DNA of 64,000 bases from Winogradskyella sediminis. Lineage in GTDB: Bacteria; Bacteroidota; Bacteroidia; Flavobacteriales; Flavobacteriaceae. Shown here one piece after another: positions 57,667-64,000 of this stretch. The stretch covers positions 1-64,000 of the forward strand of contig NZ_QUNH01000003.1 of assembly GCF_003387355.1 (NCBI RefSeq). The letters run 5' to 3'. The notes below the pieces were generated by a model. That model saw nothing but the letters and a program-made list of their open reading frames with translations. It was not told where the DNA came from and made no database searches. Position numbers and translations under genes: made by a program. Every line of letters begins with the position of its first letter. The stretch's first letter is position 1.

Positions 57667-58050
57667 TTATAGATATGCCTTATTGTTTTTAAAGAGAATG
57701 TAATAGGGCACTAATGGCGGGATTTCATCTCTAGCGCTATAGTATTGTGTGATTGGTCTGTCGGAAAGCGGAATAGAACCAATATAATATTGTAAGCTTT
57801 TGTTTAAGGTAATTTGAAAGGCATCAATACTAACATTGTACGCTGTTAATGTAGAATTAGTTTCTGAGAATGTCTCACAACTAGATTGCTGTAAATGAGA
57901 GATGCTTTTATTAGAAACTTCTGTTTTTTGAATTTCAAAAACACCTTGAATTGAATTTCTAACTTTACACGGAGAAGCAACCAAAAGGATAATCAAACCT
58001 ATTATGGGTAGGATTGATATGTGCTGTTTTATTTGGTTGATAATTTTCAC
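57667..58050 (-). CDS. Small exported hypothetical protein
   Basis: A 127-residue protein with a hydrophobic N-terminal segment (about 12-27, ILPIIGLIILLVASPCK) and a Cys just after it, which may be a lipidation site or simply a signal end. The rest is polar (ETFSETNSTLTAYNVSIDAFQITLNK, YYSARDEIPPLVPYYILF). I do not recognise the family. It lies 72 bases upstream of the DoxX-like gene on the same strand and may be co-transcribed with it. Confidence 0.55.
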   Translation of the reverse strand: MKIINQIKQHISILPIIGLIILLVASPCKVRNSIQGVFEIQKTEVSNKSISHLQQSSCETFSETNSTLTAYNVSIDAFQITLNKSLQYYIGSIPLSDRPITQYYSARDEIPPLVPYYILFKNNKAYL

Positions 58051-58163
58051 TTTACAAATATGAGTTATTGAAATCTGAAAACATTTAAAGCATTGTTAAT
58101 TTTAATAATCTACTTCAAAAGGGCTATTAATATTGATTAGGTGCTTTTTTGCACACTACCTAC

Positions 58164-58682
58164 TTATTCTTTAGGTAAATAGATTTCAGGAATTGGGTTT
58201 TTTTCGGTTTCTTGTTTCCAATATAAGTTTATAATCCACCAGCGTTTACCGTCATTCAACAGTTGAATACTATTTATACCACGCATCAGAGGTTTTTCAT
58301 CGTCTTTACTTTTGTAAGATTCGTAAGTACTAAAAACATGGGCGAAATTTCCAAAAGTTTGTGTTTCGCGTTGTATTTCTATTTCATGAAAACCGTTATC
58401 TATTAACCATGGTCCTGAGGTATTAATATAATCTTCTGTAGACATGTAACGGACCGTTATCTTATTGTCTTTTTTTCCAATAGGAATAAGTTTAGCCTCC
58501 TTGTGAAAGAGATGTTTAAATAAATTCCAATCTCGTGCTTCACCTTTGTCACCAGAAATCACAGCGTATAAGGTTGCAACGGTACTATCTATTGATGAAA
58601 CTTTAGTAGAATAGTCAATTTTCTCCTGTGCTGCAAGTGTTATAGAAATAAAGAAGAATAGAATTAAAAAGGTATTTTTCAT
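58164..58682 (-). CDS. Exported SnoaL/DUF4440-like protein
   Basis: A 172-residue protein with a signal peptide (1-18, ending ITLAAQ). The rest has the cone-shaped NTF2/SnoaL-like pattern: ISGDKGEARDWNLFKHLFHKEAKLIPIG, then VRYMSTEDYI, FAHVFSTYESY and GINSIQLLNDGKRWWIINLYWKQE. Many such proteins bind small ligands; the role here is unknown. It sits 10 bases after the DUF5686 gene on the same strand, so the two are likely co-transcribed. Confidence 0.78.
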   Translation of the reverse strand: MKNTFLILFFFISITLAAQEKIDYSTKVSSIDSTVATLYAVISGDKGEARDWNLFKHLFHKEAKLIPIGKKDNKITVRYMSTEDYINTSGPWLIDNGFHEIEIQRETQTFGNFAHVFSTYESYKSKDDEKPLMRGINSIQLLNDGKRWWIINLYWKQETEKNPIPEIYLPKE

Positions 58683-58691
58683 AGAATAAAA

Positions 58692-61157
58692 TTAAAAGAA
58701 TTTTAAGCCAAAGACAATAGCATCACTCTGAAATCCGCTTTGGTACGAACGAAGATAATCAACTCTTAGGAATCTCCACTTCCCCCAACCAATATTATCG
58801 ATCCCGACTGAATATTCCTGATAGGGTTTAAAATCTGGTGTAGCTAGTATATGTGCACCAACCACTAAATTAAAATTAAGTGTGTTTAAAAGAGGTAATT
58901 TTCCAAGTAAAAAACCGTTAAAATCATGTTCGAGATGGCCTTCAAAATAAGAATCGTTAGTACTAGCAGCATAATAATCTAAGTTGTTAAAAACATTAGT
59001 GTAATTACCTTCTGTACTGATATGTGTTTGGTTACCATTAAAGTGTTGATAATCCATAAAAGCGATATCGTCAGCATTAAAAAAGGTTCCAGCTTTTAAA
59101 TTGTAGTTTAATCTTCCTTTGTCTTTAATACTCAATGATTGTGTGAGGCTGGCTTTGATTTGATTAAAATTGTAATCGCTATTTGTGGCGCCAAAACCTG
59201 TTTCGTAACCCAAATATAAAGTTGGATAATCCTCGTTACCGACGTTGTACTTGGCATCAGGGTAACTTAAGTATTCTTGCCCAAAATTAATACGAGCTGT
59301 AATATTTCCTTTTACAATATGATGAGTCTCAAAAGGTGTAATCCCAAAGGCTGAGATATCTAATGGGTTGTTACTGGTGTAGACATCATCTTTTTCATTG
59401 AAAAAAGTTTGGTCCGTAGTGTTAAAAAGGGCATTACGTCTTTCATAACTTAGACCTGCGTATAATCTAAAGCCATTAAATAGTTCTTCGGAATAATTTA
59501 AAGCAACATAACTTTTATCGTATAATTTTATGTAATTATCTTCAAAAAATAAAGTACTTATTGAGTTGACTAAAGGCGATATAGGATTTGAAGGATTAAA
59601 TTGTTCAGTTGATACTCCGCCGGATAACCTTAGAAAGGAATTACTAAAACTGTTGAATTTATACAGTAATGTACCAGTGGCACGCAAACGTTCTTCAGAA
59701 AAGCCGTACTGCAACGTTCCGCTGGCTCTGAGAAAACGGTTATAATCATCGTAATTTTTTGTATAAAACAAATTAGCATCAACCGTGTACCCTTGAACGG
59801 TATTAAATTGTAATCCTGTTAAAGGGATATCGTAACCTAAACGGTAATCTTTATGTGAGTTTTGATAGGTGTACCCTAAAATATTACCCAACTTAAATCT
59901 GTTTTTAGCACGATCTAGAGAATCTAAATAAGGCTTCGACTCCTGCAGAATTTGTATGCTATCTTTTTTAATATAGTCTGTGCGTTCTTCTAATGTTAAT
60001 GGCACTGGTCTAACAGTATTCCAAAAGATGGAGTCTTTTTTATTTGCTTCTTTTTCATACGCTACAATTTCTCTACTAAAATCGTTTCTTGTTAAACCTA
60101 GATTAAAATCGTAATTGCTATATACAGCAGTAAAACGTCCTTCTCCTTTAATTCCGAAAAGCGCATATTTAAAATCTATACTTTGCGAAATTAATGCCCA
60201 AATATCATCGGATTCAGAATATGAAAAACTTTGTTGTAGAGCAATGACATCTACCATAGGAATACGTGCTTGTGTTCCGGTAATATCTAATTCTAAAGCA
60301 AAGATATTCCATTGGTCTTCTACGATATAAATAAAACCTGAAAAGACAGGATCATTTTTTCGTTTAGGAATGACGCTGATTTTATTTATTAGGTTGCCTC
60401 TGTCATCATAAAATACACCCTCAAGTTTATAGCGATAATAACTAAACGCATTATTAGCAATTGGAGAAATAATTTCGTTACCAAAACTTATGGTGTTTTT
60501 ATAGAAATTAAAATCAACGTCTAACGCACTATTAAAACTAAAACCGTTGCTGTCTCCACTAATTTTAGAAGCTGTAATTTTTTCTTTCAATTTATCTGGA
60601 CTTAAAAATTGAATTTTAGAAATAGTTTCAGATAAGTAGATAATGCCACTACGAGTGGAGTCTAGGCCACCACCTAAATCGCCAACCTCTTGTCCCATTA
60701 TTTTTTTAGGAGCATCTTTAATTTTTATTAAGCCTCTGGAATAAAAATCGGCTTTAAAAGAATTAATTTTAGCTAAATTTTCTTCTCTTTTTGCTACAGC
60801 TTGTCGCATTATAGCATTTGCCGGATCGTTATCAGCATCAATTACAACTTCGTTTAAGGATACCGACTCTTCTATTAAGGTAATATCTAATTCGTAAGGA
60901 AATGATTGAATGGTAACTGTCTTTTTTATTGTTTTATAGCCTAAATAACTATATGCTATGGTATAGGTATTTGGTGTCGTAATATTGAGTTCGTAATAAC
61001 CATCATCATTACTTGTGGTTCCTTTATAAGTGTTTTCAATTAAGATATTTACAAAAGGAAGGGCTTCATTATTTTGATCAGTAATATGTCCTTTAATCTG
61101 TGCTGAAATAAAGCAAGTAGAAAAAAATAAGACGCAACATAGTAGATTTTTAGCCAT
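58692..61157 (-). CDS. DUF5686 outer-membrane protein with carboxypeptidase-like N-domain
   Basis: An 821-residue protein from ATG 61157 (MAKNLLCCVLFFSTCFISAQ, a signal peptide). An upstream ORF start adds 17 residues before the signal and was rejected. About 20-105 is a carboxypeptidase-regulatory-like domain (IKGHITDQNNEALPFVNILIENTYKGT). DUF5686 makes up the rest, with predicted amphipathic barrel strands, ending FQSDAIVFGLKFF with a C-terminal aromatic. Function is unknown; the outer-membrane location is inferred from the C-terminus. Confidence 0.85.
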   Translation of the reverse strand: MAKNLLCCVLFFSTCFISAQIKGHITDQNNEALPFVNILIENTYKGTTSNDDGYYELNITTPNTYTIAYSYLGYKTIKKTVTIQSFPYELDITLIEESVSLNEVVIDADNDPANAIMRQAVAKREENLAKINSFKADFYSRGLIKIKDAPKKIMGQEVGDLGGGLDSTRSGIIYLSETISKIQFLSPDKLKEKITASKISGDSNGFSFNSALDVDFNFYKNTISFGNEIISPIANNAFSYYRYKLEGVFYDDRGNLINKISVIPKRKNDPVFSGFIYIVEDQWNIFALELDITGTQARIPMVDVIALQQSFSYSESDDIWALISQSIDFKYALFGIKGEGRFTAVYSNYDFNLGLTRNDFSREIVAYEKEANKKDSIFWNTVRPVPLTLEERTDYIKKDSIQILQESKPYLDSLDRAKNRFKLGNILGYTYQNSHKDYRLGYDIPLTGLQFNTVQGYTVDANLFYTKNYDDYNRFLRASGTLQYGFSEERLRATGTLLYKFNSFSNSFLRLSGGVSTEQFNPSNPISPLVNSISTLFFEDNYIKLYDKSYVALNYSEELFNGFRLYAGLSYERRNALFNTTDQTFFNEKDDVYTSNNPLDISAFGITPFETHHIVKGNITARINFGQEYLSYPDAKYNVGNEDYPTLYLGYETGFGATNSDYNFNQIKASLTQSLSIKDKGRLNYNLKAGTFFNADDIAFMDYQHFNGNQTHISTEGNYTNVFNNLDYYAASTNDSYFEGHLEHDFNGFLLGKLPLLNTLNFNLVVGAHILATPDFKPYQEYSVGIDNIGWGKWRFLRVDYLRSYQSGFQSDAIVFGLKFF

Positions 61158-61322
61158 AATGGTTTGATTGATGTTTAAATGATGCACACCTTTCACAAAT
61201 AATGACATCTCTTATCATAACAATTATTATTAATATAGACGCGAATAAAAATGAAATGGTTGCCTAACGTTTATCAAACTTAGACTAATTTTTGTAGAAT
61301 TAAAATTATAAGAATCTTAAAC

Positions 61323-61781
61323 TTAACGGAAATTTTTCTTGATTCTGTCTAAATTCCGCTTATTATCACGGTCTTTAATAGTCTCGCGTTTATCGTAGAG
61401 TTTTTTACCTTTCCCTAATCCAATAATAAGTTTGGCTAGACCTCTATCATTTATAAACAGTTTTAAAGGTATAATAGCATTGCCTTTAACATCGATCTCT
61501 TTCTTTAGCTTTTTAAGCTCTTTTTTATTCAATAAGAGTTTGCGTTCGGCTTTAGGTCTGTGGTTATAGTACGTGCCGTATTTGTACTCTTCGATTGTCA
61601 TATTAATAACAAATAATTCGCCTTTATCATTAAACTCACAGAAACTTTCGGCAATAGAGGCTTTACTAGATCTGATGGATTTAATTTCAGTTCCGGTTAA
61701 AACAATCCCAGCCGTATATTTATCAGATATATCGTACTGAAATTTTGCTTTCTTATTTAGTATGTTAATCGTTTTTTGCAT
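61323..61781 (-). CDS. smpB: SsrA-binding protein
   Basis: Binds tmRNA and rescues stalled ribosomes by trans-translation. The product is 152 residues from ATG 61781 (MQKTINILNKKAKFQYDI), the normal start; a longer ORF adds 34 residues and its start precedes the -7 element. Conserved parts are AGIVLTGTEIKSIRSSKASIAESFCEF, NMTIEEYKYGTYYNHRPKAERKLLLNKKEL and GKGKKLYDKRETIKDRD. The ssrA gene itself was not found in this window. Confidence 0.96.
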   Translation of the reverse strand: MQKTINILNKKAKFQYDISDKYTAGIVLTGTEIKSIRSSKASIAESFCEFNDKGELFVINMTIEEYKYGTYYNHRPKAERKLLLNKKELKKLKKEIDVKGNAIIPLKLFINDRGLAKLIIGLGKGKKLYDKRETIKDRDNKRNLDRIKKNFR

Positions 61782-61787
61782 GGAGGC

Positions 61788-61795
61788 CAAAGATA
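61788..61795 (-). promoter_or_regulatory. -7 promoter element of smpB
   Basis: TATCTTTG on the minus strand, matching TAnnTTTG, ending 6 bases before ATG 61781. This predicts a leaderless or near-leaderless message and supports the short start. Confidence 0.5.
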
Positions 61796-61960
61796 ACAAA
61801 GTAAGATAGAAATTTGAAGATAGAAAGACACAAAAGTTTAATGCATTATAGCTATAGATTTTTATAATTGAATTTCGATACACCCTCTCGTCGCTTTAGG
61901 CTATAGAAATGTAAAGTACAATCTAATGTTCTTTACTCAAATTAGGATACGTATAAGTGA

Positions 61961-62464
61961 TTAGTCTTCTGCAGGTACAAACTTAAGGGCATCGCCATTT
62001 ATACAGTGACGCTTTCCTGTAGTTGCTTTTGGTCCATCATTAAATACATGTCCTAAGTGACCTCCACAAGTAGCACAGTGCTCTTCATCTCTGGTGTAGC
62101 CGATTTTAGTGTCAGTTCCGAAGGCGACATTGCCTTCTATAACACGATCAAAACTTGGCCAACCGGTACCTGAATCAAATTTATGTTCACTTTTAAATAA
62201 AGGAGTGTCGCAGGCGGCACAATGATAGACACCTTTTTTGTAATTTTTATTTAAAGGGCTAGAGAATGGACGCTCAGTTCCGGCTTCTCGTAAAACGTAG
62301 TATTGTTCTTCTGTGAGTTCAGCTTTCCATTCGGCTTCTGTTTTAGTTTCAGGAAACGACGCTTTTGCTTTAGTTTCATTTTTCTGAGCAGAACTATTAC
62401 AACTCAAAAACAAACTTACAAGGGTAATTAAGGCTATCTTTTTCAAAATCTTTTTCGTTTTCAA
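61961..62464 (-). CDS. msrB: Peptide-methionine (R)-S-oxide reductase, lipoprotein
   Basis: Reduces methionine-R-sulfoxide in oxidised proteins. The 167-residue protein has a lipoprotein signal (LITLVSLFLSC, lipidated Cys about 22), so it acts in the periplasm. The zinc site is two CxxC pairs (HCAACDTP and HCATCGGHLGH), and the catalytic Cys is in RHCINGDALKF. Typical motifs FDSGTGWPSFD and GHVFNDGP are present. It is alone, 141 bases from the divergent glgA. Confidence 0.95.
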   Translation of the reverse strand: MKTKKILKKIALITLVSLFLSCNSSAQKNETKAKASFPETKTEAEWKAELTEEQYYVLREAGTERPFSSPLNKNYKKGVYHCAACDTPLFKSEHKFDSGTGWPSFDRVIEGNVAFGTDTKIGYTRDEEHCATCGGHLGHVFNDGPKATTGKRHCINGDALKFVPAED

Positions 62465-62569
62465 TTGTTCTTTCTAAGTTTCGTCGTAGTGTACTATTAT
62501 TCATTACATTTCAATCTTAAAGTTTATTTAAAATTACATTGACATTAATGCTTGACTTTCTTTTTATTA

Positions 62570-62602
62570 TTGTTAAATTTAACAGCATCAACAATAAGTT
62601 TG
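62570..62602 (+). promoter_or_regulatory. Promoter of glgA
   Basis: TTG (62570-62572), a 22-base spacer, TAAGTTTG (62595-62602), matching the consensus. Transcription would begin at about 62608, near the first ATG (62606) and 4 bases before the second (62612). Confidence 0.6.
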
Positions 62603-62605
62603 TAT

Positions 62606-64000
62606 ATGTCAATGAAAATAATACATATCAGTGCAGAGTGTTATCCAATAGCTAAAGTTGGTGGTTTGGCAGATGTTGTAGGTGCTTTGCCCAAGTATCA
62701 AAATGACATTGGTGCAGAGAGTTCTGTAATAATGCCTTTTTATAACAATAAGTTTACGCAATCCCATAAATTCTCTGCAATTTTTGAAGCTACTTTAAAA
62801 TTAGGGAATCAAGATTTTAAGTACAGTATTTTAAAAATTGAAAAGGTTTCAGTTTTAGAATTCAATATTTACTTTGTTCATATTAACGGCTTATTATATA
62901 CTGAAAACGTTTATAGTGATGATGACACGGATCGCTTTTTAGCATTTCAAATTGGAGCGTTAGACTGGATATTATCTCTCGAGACAAAGCCAAATTATAT
63001 ACATTGCCATGACCATCATACTGGGCTAATTCCTTTTATGGCTCAAGAAAGTTTTAAATATGAAACGCTGAATAAGATACCTGTAATTACAACCATTCAC
63101 AATGCTCAATATCAAGGTTGGATGTCGTATGACCATTTGTTCAAAATCCCAAGATTTAATATAGAAAGGGTCGGTCTGTTAATGTGGAATGACATGATTA
63201 ATCCATTAGCCACAGCAATTAAATGTGCATGGAGAGTGACTACGGTTTCTCCAAGTTATATGGAGGAATTAAAGCGTAATGCAAATGGCTTAGAATCGTT
63301 ATTAGCTCATGAAACCTTAAAGTGCATTGGTATACTAAACGGTATTGATTCTGGTGTTTGGAATCCAGAAACAGATGATTTCATCATTAAGAATTATAAG
63401 AAAACCTCAGTTGCGTCGGGTAAAAAAGCAAATAAGAAGTGGTTATGCGCTCAGTATAATTTAGATGAAAGTAAACCGTTATTTGCATTTATTGGCCGAT
63501 TAGTAGGTGAAAAAGGTGCTGAAATATTGCCTTCTGCATTAAATGAAGCATTACGCGCCAACGATATCTCAGTGATAGTGCTTGGTTCAGGAGCTAAAGA
63601 TACCGAAGGTCAGTTATCTAAGCTAACTTCTAGATATAGCGGCTATTACAATGCTTTTATTGGTTATGATGAAAAATTATCGCACATCATCTATGCTGGA
63701 GCGGATTTTCTATTGATGCCATCGCGTGTAGAACCTTGCGGATTAAACCAAATGTATGCTTTAAGATATGGCACAGTGCCTGTTGTAAGGCGTATTGGTG
63801 GTTTAAAAGATACGGTTATAGATATTGGAGATGATGGATTTGGAATTTGCCATAATGAAGTATCTGTCCAAGATATTGTCTTTTCTATTTCAAGAGGAAA
63901 AGAGTTTTATAAGCAGCAAAAGGAATTTAAAGCCAACCAAAAACGTATAATGAGTATTGACCACTCATGGAAAGTTTCAGCAAAAGCATATATAGACTTA
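62606..64000 (+). CDS. glgA: Glycogen synthase, 3' end cut by the window
   Basis: Transfers glucose from ADP-glucose to growing glycogen. 465 codons are visible from ATG 62606, and the frame is open to the end of the window, so only a few residues are likely missing. The GT5 signature is KVGGLADVVGALPKY near the N-terminus, with HCHDHHTGLIPF and TTIHNAQYQGW. The C-terminal GT-B half has FIGRLVGEKGAEILPSA, MPSRVEPCGLNQMYALRYGTVPVVRRIGGLKDTV and the end AYIDL. ATG 62612 is the alternative start. No other glycogen gene is in the window. Confidence 0.96.
   Translation, partial: MSMKIIHISAECYPIAKVGGLADVVGALPKYQNDIGAESSVIMPFYNNKFTQSHKFSAIFEATLKLGNQDFKYSILKIEKVSVLEFNIYFVHINGLLYTENVYSDDDTDRFLAFQIGALDWILSLETKPNYIHCHDHHTGLIPFMAQESFKYETLNKIPVITTIHNAQYQGWMSYDHLFKIPRFNIERVGLLMWNDMINPLATAIKCAWRVTTVSPSYMEELKRNANGLESLLAHETLKCIGILNGIDSGVWNPETDDFIIKNYKKTSVASGKKANKKWLCAQYNLDESKPLFAFIGRLVGEKGAEILPSALNEALRANDISVIVLGSGAKDTEGQLSKLTSRYSGYYNAFIGYDEKLSHIIYAGADFLLMPSRVEPCGLNQMYALRYGTVPVVRRIGGLKDTVIDIGDDGFGICHNEVSVQDIVFSISRGKEFYKQQKEFKANQKRIMSIDHSWKVSAKAYIDL

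Noticed and set aside
61782-61883. 34-residue extension of smpB
   Set aside because: The upstream ORF start precedes a -7 element, and the family begins at MQKTINILNKKAKF.

Overview
The window reads as ordinary chromosome from a marine-type member of the Flavobacteriaceae (Bacteroidota). The evidence is the low GC content, the TAnnTTTG -7 promoter motifs in place of E. coli-type boxes, weak or absent Shine-Dalgarno sequences, type IX secretion (T9SS) sorting tails and a PorD-like gene, a SusC-like TonB receptor paired with a DUF4249 lipoprotein, a YbbR/CoaE/RprXY-like block, a monomeric isocitrate dehydrogenase and a long-form GAPDH. I saw no rRNA, tRNA, CRISPR array, insertion sequence, integrase or prophage. 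Genus cannot be fixed from this alone.

Layout. 1-4455 (minus): DUF6095-like membrane protein and murQ, then a DUF4249 lipoprotein with its TonB receptor. 4604-7548: monomeric icd and a pentapeptide-repeat protein. 7549-8315: a sparse region with one small uncertain ORF and a 20-nt perfect palindrome. 8316-13674 (minus): rplS, trmD, a coiled-coil membrane protein, gapdh and an HtrA/DegQ protease, most with clear terminators. 13841-17868 (plus): dapF, a GNAT, mltG, a DUF2279 protein and a lysozyme-like protein. 17875-21975 (minus): an RsmI-like methyltransferase, a T9SS-exported sugar-dehydrogenase-like protein, a low-molecular-weight phosphatase and dnaA. 22176-26098: a thioesterase (plus), then a tight minus operon of lipoprotein, ribD, HAD, DMT exporter and YigZ.

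26148-30390 (plus): GNAT, prmC, ligA and a membrane protein. 30415-32091 (minus): a 5'-nucleotidase whose two domains are separate genes. 32163-39613 (plus): a housekeeping run of DUF6913, dapA, bamD, rpoZ, coaBC, porD-like, recN and fabI. 39851-47587 (plus): a large T9SS cargo protein, a glycosyltransferase, YbbR, coaE and an RprX/RprY-like two-component system. 47730-55650 (minus): miaA, a K+ channel with a zinc ribbon, a small secreted ORF that may be frameshifted, an exonuclease/GIY-YIG fusion with no canonical start codon, YggS, DUF1015, 3-hydroxybutyryl-CoA dehydrogenase and a Gfo/Idh/MocA oxidoreductase. 55836-56477 (plus): pcm. 56581-62464 (minus): DoxX-like, two small exported proteins, a DUF5686 outer-membrane protein, smpB and msrB. 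62606-end (plus): glgA, running off the window.

I did not find a convincing new multi-gene system. The observations most worth a second look are a palindromic repeat inserted in frame inside prmC just before its catalytic motif, an exonuclease/GIY-YIG gene whose conserved N-terminus begins at an ATC codon, probable leaderless transcripts placed by -7 motifs, a possible remnant of a helicase gene at the left edge, a possible frameshift at about 49.6 kb, and the isolated palindrome near 8.25 kb.
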